Part shown: positions 24,534 to 34,300 of the stretch, piece by piece
Position numbering within the stretch: the stretch's first letter is position 1
How the letters are laid out: each line of letters opens with the position of its first letter
From: Verrucomicrobiaceae bacterium
GTDB lineage: Bacteria; Verrucomicrobiota; Verrucomicrobiia; Verrucomicrobiales; Akkermansiaceae
Reading direction: 5' to 3'
Assembly (NCBI GenBank): GCA_027486655.1
Contig: JAIXOR010000051.1
Span: 1 to 64,000, forward strand
DNA length: 64,000 nt
Notes under the pieces: model-generated
The model's database searches: none
The model's input: only the letters and a program-made list of their open reading frames with translations
Told to the model about the DNA's origin: nothing
Made by a program: the position numbers and the translations under genes

Positions 24534-27500
24534 TTAGTTTTCCACGCCTTCGACGCGGAAGAAGCGGCTGCCCGTGCCCAGAGGAATGGTGGCGGTCCAG
24601 CGATCGTAGTTGGCCGGGACACCGGATTGGTCACCATCGGCAGCGGGGATGACGGAGCTCGCGGTCCAGGAACCAGCGCCGAGAGTGGTGCTCTCGAGCA
24701 GGGAGTAGCCGGCGTTATCCTCACGCCTCAGCCATTTGAGCACCAGGTTGCCACCGGTGGTGGTGGAGTCAACGAGGGTGCCGGTGGTGGCGGAGGGGTC
24801 GGTGCCGAAGAGGAACTCCTGGAGGTTGGTCAAACCATCGGAGTCCGGATCATCGGTGCGGCCGCGCTGGTTGGTATCGGCGATCTGGGTTTTCCAATCG
24901 TCGTAACCGGCAACGGCGATGGCGAGGGTGACGGTGCCGGCGGCTTCGTCGTAGGTCCAGAGTTGGCTGCCGACGGTCCGGGACCAGGTGTCTCCGGTGA
25001 CGGCCCAGGGGGTGCCATCGGCATCGACGACCTGGAAGGTGGATCCATAGGTCGCGGTGCCGGTGATTTCCTCGATCGACCAGGTTCCGGTGGTGAGGGT
25101 GGAGGCGGCGGCGACGTTGATGTGGAAATCGCCGTTAAAGGTCGCGTTGCCACTACCGGTGATCTTGGAGGGCACACCGGACGCCGGGATGGCGAAGGTG
25201 AGTCTGCCTGCATCGTGGAGTTCCATGGAGCCGCCGTTGACGATCACGTTGCCGGTGTTGGTGTTGGTTCCCTTGAGGACGAGCTTGCCATCGCCGGTCT
25301 TGGTGAGGTTGCTCGCACCGATCACGGGGCCGGAGATCAGGAGATCATCGGTGGCCGTTCCATCCTGCACGTTGAGCACCGCGTTTCCGACGAGGTTGAA
25401 GGGCGTGGCGATCTCGGCTCCGGTGGAGGAGGCGAAGAAGCTCATCGTGCCGCCCCAGTTGCGGAGTTGGGTGGAGGGATCGGAGTTTCCGGTGACCAGA
25501 CCGCCGGTCATCTGAAGAGTGGTGGCATATTGCTCGCGACCGAGCTTCAGGGTGCCGCCATTGATCACGATGGGGATCTGGTCGGTGCCGAGCGTGTGTG
25601 CCCCCGCGGTTTCCACGGTGCCGCCCGGGTTGATGGTGAGCGTATTCACCTGGCCGAAGGGGACGGTATACCAGCCACCTGCGGTGATGTAGAGCGTGCC
25701 TTCATTGACCGTGACTCCACCGCTGAAATTCTTGTTGGTGGAGAAGGTGAGCGTGCCGGCACCGGTCTTGGTGAATCCACCGTTGCCGGTGATGGGACCG
25801 GAATGGATGACGCCTGCGGTGTTGGTCACCTGGATCGTGCCGCCGCCTGCGCCGAGGGCGATCGCCTTCGAGGTGGTGATGGCGGAGGATCCGGAGAGGG
25901 CGAGAGCACCACCGGCGAGGGTGAGGGAACCCGAGCCGAGCTTGGCGGTATCGTCCACTTGAATCGAACCGCCGGTGACGGAGAGGTTGCCGGTGAGGGT
26001 GTTGCCCGCGTTGGTGAGGGTGAGGGCGCCGGTGCCGGACTTGGTCAGGGCACCGGATCCGGAAACCACGCCATCCAGGCTGAGGTTGCCATTCTCCAGC
26101 TTGAGAACGCTGGCGGAGAGCACGCTGAGCGAGCGATCCGTGGCGGCGGCCGTAGTGCCCGCATAGCCGAGCGTGCCGCCGTTGAGAACGATGGAGGAGC
26201 CACTGCCAAGCGCACTGCCGACACCCGAGTTGGCGATCGTGGCGGCATTGAGCGTGCCGAGGTTGATCGTGACGTCGCCGGTGAAGGTGTTGGTGTTGGA
26301 GATCGTGACGCTTCCATTTCCGCTCTTGAGAAGGGAGGAGGAACCGGTGATCGCGTTGGTGCCGGTGAGGGTGTAGTCCAGAGCATCCGAGTTCGTGAAT
26401 GCGACACTGAGCGGGTTCACATCGCCGGAGGAGAGCACCACATCGCCATCGAAGGCAGCGTCGTTGAACACGACGGCGGCTCCGGCGGAGAAGGTGACGG
26501 GATCGCCACCTCCATTGCGCCAGTTGTTCGTGAGCGTCCATTCGGCACCTTCGAAGCCGTCCCAGAAGAGGGCCGAGGTGCTGACGGTGAGTTGGAGTTC
26601 GCTTCCGTTGTCACTGAGCGCGTAGGTGAAGGGACCGCCGGGGTTGGTGCCGATGGTGAAGGCGGAGAGTCCGGTGCCTCCGATGGGACCACTGTGGGTG
26701 GCCAGCGTGTAGGTGCCAACCGCCAGCGGTGCGGTTCCGATGTCCACGGTGACCGAGCCGGCGGCACCGAGGGCTTCCAACTGGTTGGTGACAGCGACCT
26801 GGGTGACGTTGGGGGCGACCCTCAGGGTGCCGGTGCCGGCAAACGAGAGGCTGTCCACCGTGAGCATGTCTCCGGCAAGGGAGCTCGCTCCGATGCCACC
26901 GGCGACGGTGCCGCCGCTGGCGCTGACGACCACGCTGTTGTTGAGGACGCCATATCCGTCGAGGGTTCCACCGCTGTTGACGGTGACCGTGCCGGTTCCG
27001 GCGACGGTGCCCGCAGGATCATTGACCCGAAGGGTTCCTCCGTTGACGAAGGTTCCACCCCCATACGAGTTGTTGACGTTTGAAAGCGTGAGGATGCCGG
27101 TGCCCGACTTCGAGAACGACAGATTGTTTTCGTTGGTTCCCGAGCCACCGATGCGCATCGCCAGGGCCGAATCGCTGGCAGAGCTGAGGGTGAGGTTGGA
27201 CAGGGTGGTGGACATGCCGACGACCGAGCCTCCGGTGCCGTTGGAAGCCAGGGCGGACACCGTCTGGCTGACGCCGTCGAGCTTGAGGAAGGTGCCCGAG
27301 TTGAGGATGACGCCCGCGCCGGTGGGGAGGCGGTTGTCCGCGCCGCCGACGATGACCGAGCCGCCGCCGACGTAAACGCCGTTGCCGTAGGTGTTGGCAC
27401 CGGTGAGTCTGACGGATCCGCTGCCTTCCTTGCGAAGGGTGGTGGCGAAGGGGCCGCCGTTGTTGTTGCTGCCGCTTCCGGAGATGACGCCCTGGATGAC

Positions 27501-30500
27501 AAGGTCACCGGTGGCGGTATTGGATCCTGAAGTGGTGGCGAGGCGGTATCCGTAGCTATCCGCGAGAATGTTCACGGAGGAGTCGACCACCGAGCCGGAT
27601 GCGGCTGCGGCTGCGGAGAGATAGGTGCGGTTGACATCGCCACCACCGAGCGTGGCGGAACCGGTGCTGTAGGCACGGACGGTGGAGGGAGCGGTCTGGA
27701 GCGTCAGGGTATCACCGAAGCGGGAGGTGGTGCCGCCCTTGAGGTAGAGCCCGGTGGCATCGCCCACGCTGGTGCCGTTCACGGTGACCCCGCAACCGTA
27801 GCCGAAGCCGACGCTGGTGGAGTAGCCGAGCTGAAGGGTGGCTCCCGCGGCGACGGTGTGGAGTTTTGCGGTTCCGGAGGCGTTGTTGGTGATTTCGAGC
27901 GTTCCTGCATCCACGGCGGTGGTGCCGGTGTAGGTGCTCGCGCCGCCGAGGATCAGGGTGCCTGCGCCGAGTTTTCTCACACCGAGCGAGCCTGAGCCGG
28001 TGCCGGTGCTGTTGGCGATCACATCGCTGAAGGTGACGGCTCCGGTGGCATTGGCGGTGTTGAAGCCGAAGAAGGAGCCTGCCTGCAGGCCGTTGTTGGT
28101 GATGGTGGTCCGCAGGTTGTTGAGGAGCAGGTTGGCCTCGATGGTGCTGAACTCGCCGGTGCCGCCGATATTGACCGCCAGAGTGGCTCCGCTGGAAACG
28201 CGGAGGTTGGCCGGTGTCCAGCTGGCGGTGGTTCCGTTGTAGACGGATGCGGATTTCCCGAATTGGAGGACGCCCGCGCTGACGGTGGTGGTGCCGGTGT
28301 AGGTGTTGGTTCCGGAGAGGATCTGGTTGCCGGCTCCGGACTTGGCCAGGGTGACGACGGACGCGCCACCGTTCTGAATGTTTCCGGTGAAATTGCCGTT
28401 TCCACCGCCGCCGCCGAGGGTGAGGGTGGTATTGATGCTGTTGGTATCGACGGTGCCGTTGCCATTGAGTCCGTTGATCGTCTCGCTCTGGCTGGAGAGG
28501 CGGAACTCGGCCTGGGTGGCGGATGGGAAATCCGTGACAGTGACGCTGGTGGTATCCGGGATGTAGTTCGTGGCGGAGGCGGTGGCGACGCCGTTCTGAA
28601 GATTGCCTCCTGTTCCCGAAGGACTGATGGTGAGATTGCCGGTGAAGGTGTTCGCGTTGGTGAAGACCGTGCGTCCGGTGCCGGTGACGGTGAGGTTTCC
28701 GGTTCCGGAAATGCTGCTGTAGTCGGTGCGGTCCGCGGCGTTGGAATCGAGGATCAGGTTGCGGGCGAGGGTGATGCCGGTGAAACCATTGCTGGCTCCG
28801 GCTCCGGTGACATTCGAGCGGGTGCCGAGGGTGGCGGTGCCGGTGCCGTTGGCCGAGATGATGACGGGGCGGACGAAGTTGACGCGGTTGGTGTCGATGT
28901 AGAGGGCGGTATTCGCGGAACCGGTATTGCTGTCGCCGAGGGTGACGTTTCCGGCACCGAGAGCACCGGCGCTCTGGACCTGGATGGTGCCTTGGCTGAT
29001 GATCACGCCGCCGGTGAAGGTGTTGACTCCGTTCATCGTGAGGATGGACGAGCCGGACTTGAGGAGCGATCCGGTACCGGAGAGGAAGTTGCCGGCGCTG
29101 CCGGTGATCGTGAAATTGTTCGTCGCCGAGTTCACGACGATGGAACCTGGCTGGAGTTCACCGGCAAGGGTGATGTTGGTGGGAACGCCTGCGCTGTCGT
29201 CAAAGAGCACTGCGTCACCCCAGGCGAAGGTTTGGGCACCGGCGTTGCCCCAGTTGGCGGTGGTTTTGAGGTCCCAGACATTTCCCGGGCCGGCCCAGGT
29301 GAGGTTCTGGGTGCTGAAGGAAAGGGTGACCACGCCCGAGGTGTCGGTGACAACGGGGTTGGTGAATCCGCTCAGACCCTTGAGGTCGGTGGCGAGGCCA
29401 CCGGGGCTGGTGAGCGTGCCGGTGTAGGTGAAGAGGGTGACCGGGCTTTGTGCCGTGCTGGGGACCGAGCTGAAGACGACGGTCGGCTGCCCGGTGAGAT
29501 TGAGACTATTGAAGGTGATCCCACCCGGAGTGGTGGGATCCACAGCGAGGAACGATCCCGTGGCCGGGCTGACCGTTCCGCCGATGCTTCCTTCACCGCC
29601 GAGGGTGGCACCGCTGGCGACGCTGGTGGTGGTGGAGGCGATGCTGCCGCCTGCGGCGACGTTGAGGCGGCCTGCGTTGACTGCGAGCGTGCCGGTATGG
29701 GAGCTCACTCCGGAAAGCGTGGTGGTTCCGGTGCCGATCTTGGTGATGGCCGTGGAGCCGGAGAGCGGAGCGGTGACCGTTTGAGTGCCGGTGGTGCTGA
29801 GGGCGAAGGTCCCGGTGGCCGAGGAAAGGTTGATGTCGGAGGTTCCGGAAACGCTTCCGGTGAGTGTGACGGTGAAACCGTTTGCGTTCACCGTGGAGTT
29901 GGCATCAGCATAAACCGCGGGAGCCCAGGTGGTATTGGCCATGGCCCTGGCGGTTCCACCGGCAAGGTGGAATCCTTCAAGCGCGGCACTGGCGTTTGAG
30001 CCGTTCAGGTTGCCGTAGGTTTCGAGCACGCCGTTGGCGAGCAGGTTGACGCGACCGACCTTGGTATCCGCGCCGCCTGCATCGAACTGGATGAGGCCGG
30101 CCTGCCAGGTGGCGGTGCCGGTCGAGCCGCCCACGTTCATATCACCCGTGCCGTCGTGGGAGACGGTGGCGGTGCAAAGTCTGGTATCGAGGTTGCCACC
30201 GGAGAGGTTGTAGACGCTGCCGGCGCTGGCACCGTTGTCCCAGTGACCGACGCGGAAGTTGTTTCCAGCGGTGTTCACCGTGACATTGCCGCCGGTCTGG
30301 TCGACCCGGCCGGACTGGTTTGTGCCGGAGTCACCGAGGCCGATGTATTTGACCGAGGAGGTGCTGCCCGCTTCGATGGTGAGCTGGCTGTTGGCGCTGG
30401 TGCCGGTGAGCCAGATGCTGGCGAGAGTGGTGGTTCCGAATCCCGAAGCGAAGACCGCGTTTCCACCGCCTTGGAGGACGAAGTTTCCGGTATAGGACTG

Positions 30501-30932
30501 GGTGCCGCCGAGGGTGAGGGTGCCGGCTCCGGTTTTCGTAAGGTTGAAGGCGCCGCCGGCGATGGCGGAGTTGATGGTGGCGTTGGCGGCTGCGGTCACC
30601 GTGGAGGAGGCGCTCAGCGTGATGGTGCCGCCGCCGAGGGTGTAGCCCGCGCTGTTGAAGGTGATGCCGTTGGTGGTGACCGTGGAAACGGTGAGGGATT
30701 CCCCGGTGCCGCCGAAGATGGCGGTGTTGCCATTGGTCCAGACGATGCCCGCGTCCCAGTTGGCATCGGTGGTGTTCCAGGTGTTGAGCGGGCTGGTGTC
30801 CAGATAGGTTTGGTTTGCCGCGCTGGAGTCATTCTGGGAGGCCAGCAGTGTGACGGTGGCCACGATGGCGGAAGAGAGCGAACGCCCGCGGAAAAGGCCT
30901 GCGAAGAGGGGATTGGAACGAGTTGGTTTCAT
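24534..30932 (-). CDS. Giant PATR (autotransporter-associated beta-strand repeat) protein, 2132 aa
   Basis: The start is the ATG at 30932, opening a signal peptide beginning MKPTRSNPLFAGLF and a hydrophobic segment ending in ASQNDSSA. Nearly the whole protein consists of Gly/Thr/Ser/Asn-rich beta-helix repeats, with dozens of copies of the PATR pattern L-x-K-x-G-x-G-x-L-x-L-x-G-x-N-T-Y-x-G (for example TKTGAGTLTLGGTQSYTG). There is no C-terminal beta-barrel. Instead the last 124 residues hold AGYDDWKTQ, a D-x-D-x-D loop (DDPDSDGLTNLQEFLFGTDP) and an ending in RFFRVEGVEN, closely similar to the neighbouring giant. It is likely a surface fibre or adhesin. The 389 bp upstream hold its leader and the neighbour's terminator. 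Confidence 0.92.
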   Translation of the reverse strand: MKPTRSNPLFAGLFRGRSLSSAIVATVTLLASQNDSSAANQTYLDTSPLNTWNTTDANWDAGIVWTNGNTAIFGGTGESLTVSTVTTNGITFNSAGYTLGGGTITLSASSTVTAAANATINSAIAGGAFNLTKTGAGTLTLGGTQSYTGNFVLQGGGNAVFASGFGTTTLASIWLTGTSANSQLTIEAGSTSSVKYIGLGDSGTNQSGRVDQTGGNVTVNTAGNNFRVGHWDNGASAGSVYNLSGGNLDTRLCTATVSHDGTGDMNVGGSTGTATWQAGLIQFDAGGADTKVGRVNLLANGVLETYGNLNGSNASAALEGFHLAGGTARAMANTTWAPAVYADANSTVNANGFTVTLTGSVSGTSDINLSSATGTFALSTTGTQTVTAPLSGSTAITKIGTGTTTLSGVSSHTGTLAVNAGRLNVAAGGSIASTTTSVASGATLGGEGSIGGTVSPATGSFLAVDPTTPGGITFNSLNLTGQPTVVFSSVPSTAQSPVTLFTYTGTLTSPGGLATDLKGLSGFTNPVVTDTSGVVTLSFSTQNLTWAGPGNVWDLKTTANWGNAGAQTFAWGDAVLFDDSAGVPTNITLAGELQPGSIVVNSATNNFTITGSAGNFLSGTGSLLKSGSSILTMNGVNTFTGGVIISQGTIQVQSAGALGAGNVTLGDSNTGSANTALYIDTNRVNFVRPVIISANGTGTATLGTRSNVTGAGASNGFTGITLARNLILDSNAADRTDYSSISGTGNLTVTGTGRTVFTNANTFTGNLTISPSGTGGNLQNGVATASATNYIPDTTSVTVTDFPSATQAEFRLSSQSETINGLNGNGTVDTNSINTTLTLGGGGGNGNFTGNIQNGGASVVTLAKSGAGNQILSGTNTYTGTTTVSAGVLQFGKSASVYNGTTASWTPANLRVSSGATLAVNIGGTGEFSTIEANLLLNNLRTTITNNGLQAGSFFGFNTANATGAVTFSDVIANSTGTGSGSLGVRKLGAGTLILGGASTYTGTTAVDAGTLEITNNASGTAKLHTVAAGATLQLGYSTSVGFGYGCGVTVNGTSVGDATGLYLKGGTTSRFGDTLTLQTAPSTVRAYSTGSATLGGGDVNRTYLSAAAAASGSVVDSSVNILADSYGYRLATTSGSNTATGDLVIQGVISGSGSNNNGGPFATTLRKEGSGSVRLTGANTYGNGVYVGGGSVIVGGADNRLPTGAGVILNSGTFLKLDGVSQTVSALASNGTGGSVVGMSTTLSNLTLSSASDSALAMRIGGSGTNENNLSFSKSGTGILTLSNVNNSYGGGTFVNGGTLRVNDPAGTVAGTGTVTVNSGGTLDGYGVLNNSVVVSASGGTVAGGIGASSLAGDMLTVDSLSFAGTGTLRVAPNVTQVAVTNQLEALGAAGSVTVDIGTAPLAVGTYTLATHSGPIGGTGLSAFTIGTNPGGPFTYALSDNGSELQLTVSTSALFWDGFEGAEWTLTNNWRNGGGDPVTFSAGAAVVFNDAAFDGDVVLSSGDVNPLSVAFTNSDALDYTLTGTNAITGSSSLLKSGNGSVTISNTNTFTGDVTINLGTLNAATIANSGVGSALGSGSSIVLNGGTLGYAGTTAAATDRSLSVLSASVLKLENGNLSLDGVVSGSGALTKSGTGALTLTNAGNTLTGNLSVTGGSIQVDDTAKLGSGSLTLAGGALALSGSSAITTSKAIALGAGGGTIQVTNTAGVIHSGPITGNGGFTKTGAGTLTFSTNKNFSGGVTVNEGTLYITAGGWYTVPFGQVNTLTINPGGTVETAGAHTLGTDQIPIVINGGTLKLGREQYATTLQMTGGLVTGNSDPSTQLRNWGGTMSFFASSTGAEIATPFNLVGNAVLNVQDGTATDDLLISGPVIGASNLTKTGDGKLVLKGTNTNTGNVIVNGGSMELHDAGRLTFAIPASGVPSKITGSGNATFNGDFHINVAAASTLTTGTWSIEEITGTATYGSTFQVVDADGTPWAVTGDTWSRTVGSQLWTYDEAAGTVTLAIAVAGYDDWKTQIADTNQRGRTDDPDSDGLTNLQEFLFGTDPSATTGTLVDSTTTGGNLVLKWLRREDNAGYSLLESTTLGAGSWTASSVIPAADGDQSGVPANYDRWTATIPLGTGSRFFRVEGVEN

Positions 30933-31260
30933 GGGAATGGAGGTAATTGGGTTTTGAGAACTTGAAACGGGATGGAAAGCGGTGGTCGGAAACGGGCACA
31001 GGTCGACGCGGAGTGAGGCAACGAACACGCACCTGGAGCCGCAGCGGACGTCGTGAAATCCGACGATCCGGGATGCATCGCCCTGGAGATGAATCCCACG
31101 AAGGGATTCACCGGAACCTCTGTCAGATGCGAGGGGGCGAAGAACATGCGACTCACAAAAAAAGACGACAAGTCCATGAAGCGGAAGCCGTGCCGGGAAA
31201 AGGAGAATCCCCCGTGAATAAGTGTACAATTCCTTTGCGCAGCGAACAGGGCACTGGAAA
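30933..31260. other. Leader region of the 2132-residue PATR gene
   Basis: This noncoding stretch lies between the two PATR genes. It has AT-rich patches at about 31151-31165 (ACTCACAAAAAAAGACG) and 31214-31233 (GTGAATAAGTGTACAATTCC) that could contain a minus-strand promoter. I could not settle on -35/-10 boxes. Directly upstream of the start codon the transcript carries ACCTCC, an anti-Shine-Dalgarno-like rather than Shine-Dalgarno sequence. Confidence 0.4.
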
Positions 31261-31263
31261 CCC

Positions 31264-31299
31264 AAAAAGCCCGCCTCGGCCGAAACCGGGGCGGGCTTT
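31264..31299 (-). terminator. Terminator of the 1816-residue PATR gene
   Basis: The stem GCCCGCCTCGG (31269-31279) with CCGGGGCGGGC (31286-31296) has one G-T wobble and a 6-base loop. On the minus strand it is followed by TTTTT (complement of 31264-31268), a classic intrinsic terminator 23-58 bases after the stop. Confidence 0.88.
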
Positions 31300-31321
31300 G
31301 GAAGGCCGGGATCTCAGCAGA

Positions 31322-34300
31322 TCACTCCTCGACGCCTTGGACGCGGAAGAACTCGCTGCCCGAGCCGAGCGGAATGGTGGCCGTCCAGCGGTCGTAGTCG
31401 GTCGGCACGCCGGTCTGATCGTCGAGCGCGGGGATGACCGTGCTGGGCGTCCACGAGCCGGTGCCGAGGGTGCTGCTTTCGAGGAGGCTGTAGTTCGAGC
31501 CGTTTTCGCGTTCGAGCCACTTCAGGACGAGTCCGGATCCGGTGCTGGTCATGGAGACGAGCGAGCCGGTATTGGCGGAAGGATCGGTGCCGAAGAGGAA
31601 CTCCTGGAGGTTGCTGAAACCATCGCCATCGGGGTCATCGGTGCGAGCGCGCTGGTTGACATCGGCGATCTGGGTTTTCCAGCTGTCGTATCCGGCAACC
31701 TGGACTTCCAGGGTGACGGCGTTGGCGTCCGCGTAGCTGAGTTTGTAGCTATTCGGTCCGAGGGTAAGGATGGAGCCCTCCGGCAAGCCGGTGAACTGGC
31801 CACTGACACCGGTGGTGTAGGTGAGCAGGGTGAGCTTGGTGCCGCCTGGGAGAACCGCCGGACTTCCTGCGATATCGGTGAGGCTGAGGGAGCCGGCAAG
31901 TGTGGCGGTTCCGGTCACGTTGATCACATCGGCCGAGGGGGTTCCCGAGGAATCGATCTGGATCTGCACCGTCGAGCTCGCGGCGAGCGTGAGGGTGCCG
32001 GTGGCGAGCGACTCGATGGTGATGCCCGGGGCGAGGGTGGCGCCGTTTTCAAGGGTGAGGGCCCCGCTGATCGAGCCGGTGCCGCCGAGGGTGGCACCGG
32101 TCTTGACCAAGACATTTCCCGTGCCCGTGCCGGAGCCGGTGGTGTTGTTCACCAGCACGGTGCCAGCCTCCACGGTGGTGCCACCGTTGTAGGTATTGGC
32201 GGCGGCGAGCGCCATGGTTCCCGTTCCGAGCTTGCGGACTCCCCCTGCGGCACCGCCGATGGTGCCCTGGGCGGCGAGGATCATGTTGACCTGGAGGTCG
32301 GTGGCGGAGCTTGCGGTGACATCGGCGACGTTGAAGTTCTGGATGTCCTGGAGGTGGATACCGCCGGTTCCATTCATCACCGAGGGGCTGGTATTGCCTC
32401 CGCTGTTGGCGACGGTGACGGATGCCGCGCCGGTGGTGGTGTTGGCGAGGAGGGCGTCATAGTTGCTCAAACCGCGGTTGGAGGTCCAGGTCGCTCCATT
32501 GGAGAGGCTGACGTTTCCAAAACGGGCATCGTGAGAACCGGTGATGATCCAAGTGCCGCCGTTGACCGCGATGACTCGGGAGTCCGCCATCGCGGTGCCG
32601 TGGCCGCCGACGAAGATGTTGGTGGCATTGGTTTCCAGAACGGCTCCGGGATTGACGGTGAAGCCGGAGGCGGCACCGACGGATGCGTTGATGCGCAGAG
32701 CGCCGCCGTTGACGGTGAGGGCTCCGGAGAACGAGTTGGAGGCACCAAGCGTGAGTGTGCCGGTGCCGGCCTTGCGGAGTTCGCCGGTGCCGGTGAGGCC
32801 CGAGGTGAGGGTGACGTCGCCATTTCCACCGTTGCCATCGGTGCCGGTGGTTCCCGGCGTGCCGAGCATGGCGGTGGTGTCGATGGTGGACGTGCCGCTC
32901 ACCGAGATGGGCCGGGTGAACGAGAAGTCATTGGTCAGGGCGGTTCTGGCACCCAGAGCCGCCATGGCCGCGCTGCCGAAGGCCGCGTAATCGGCTTCTG
33001 CGGTGGTGGCGGCACCTTGTTTGATGCCGATGCCCTTGGTCCAGCCGCCGCTGGGGCCGACGCCGCCGCCTCCTTGTTGAACGCGGACATCGATGTCATA
33101 CCAGCCGGAGCTGTTGGCGGTGAACGACCCGGTGGCGGTGTTGTTCCAGACCGTATCATTGAGGATGGTGGTTCCGGCGATGGTGACGGAGCCGGCATCG
33201 TCGAAGCGTTTGGCAAAGGACCATTGGCCTGCGGTCAGATAGATCTTGCCCGAGTAGGCGTGGGTGGTGGTGCCCGGAACCACGTCGCCACCGGTGTTGT
33301 GCATGGTGCCGTAGTTCGTAGTGGTGATGTCGGTGCTGAGTGTTCCGCCCGTCATCACCGTGCCGGAGATGGGGGTGAAGAAGGAGCCCGAGTTATCGAA
33401 CGCGAGGGTGCCGCCCTGGAGAGCGACCGAGCCGGCGGTGGAGCCCGCCGCATCGATCTGGCCGATGGTGACGGTGCCGCCGGTGGCGACCTGGACGGCT
33501 CCGGTGAATCCGACTCCGGAGCGGCGCAGGGTGACGCTGGATCCGGTCTCGGCGCGCAGCGTGCCGGAACCTTGAAGGGCGCGATTGGGCAGTGCGGTGC
33601 CGGGAGCGAAGGTCCTGTCAAACGAGGCGGTTCCGGTGAGAGCGACGGTTCCGCCGTTGATGGTGAGAGCGCCCGGCGAGGTGATGGTGCCGGAGAGCGT
33701 CTGGGTGCCCGTGCCGACCTTGGTCAGATTCACGTGATCCGAGCCGTTGTTAACCCAGCTTCCGGTGAAGGTGCTGGAGACATTGTTGGTTCCCACGGTG
33801 AGGGTGGGTTTTCCGGCGACGGGCCAGAGTCTGCCGGCTCCGGAAAGACCGGCGATGGTTTCCGAGGTGAAGATCTGGAAGGTCGAACCGGTGCCGATGT
33901 CCACGTTGGAGGCATCGGGAACCGGATTGCCGCCGAAGGTCTGGAAGACCGTGTTGGTTCCGGAGATCGACACATTGCCCACAAAGCTGTTGTTGCCGCT
34001 CATGGTCACGCGCTGGCCGCCGGTGACGGTGATGTTTCCAGTGCCGGAGATCGCGCCACCGAAGTGGAGGCGATCGGTGGTTCCGGCAAGGATGGTGAGG
34101 TTGCGGGCGAGGGTGACCGGGCCGGTGAACTCGGTGTAGCTCGCCCCCGTGCCGGAGAAGCCGAGGGTGGCGGTGCCGGTGCCGTTGTTGGTGACGTTGA
34201 TGGCGTTGCCGAGCCCGCGGCCGTTGGTGAGGAGAAGGGCGACGTTTGCGGAGCCGGTGTTCGCATCACCGAGGGTGACGGCGCCGGTGCCGAGGCCGTT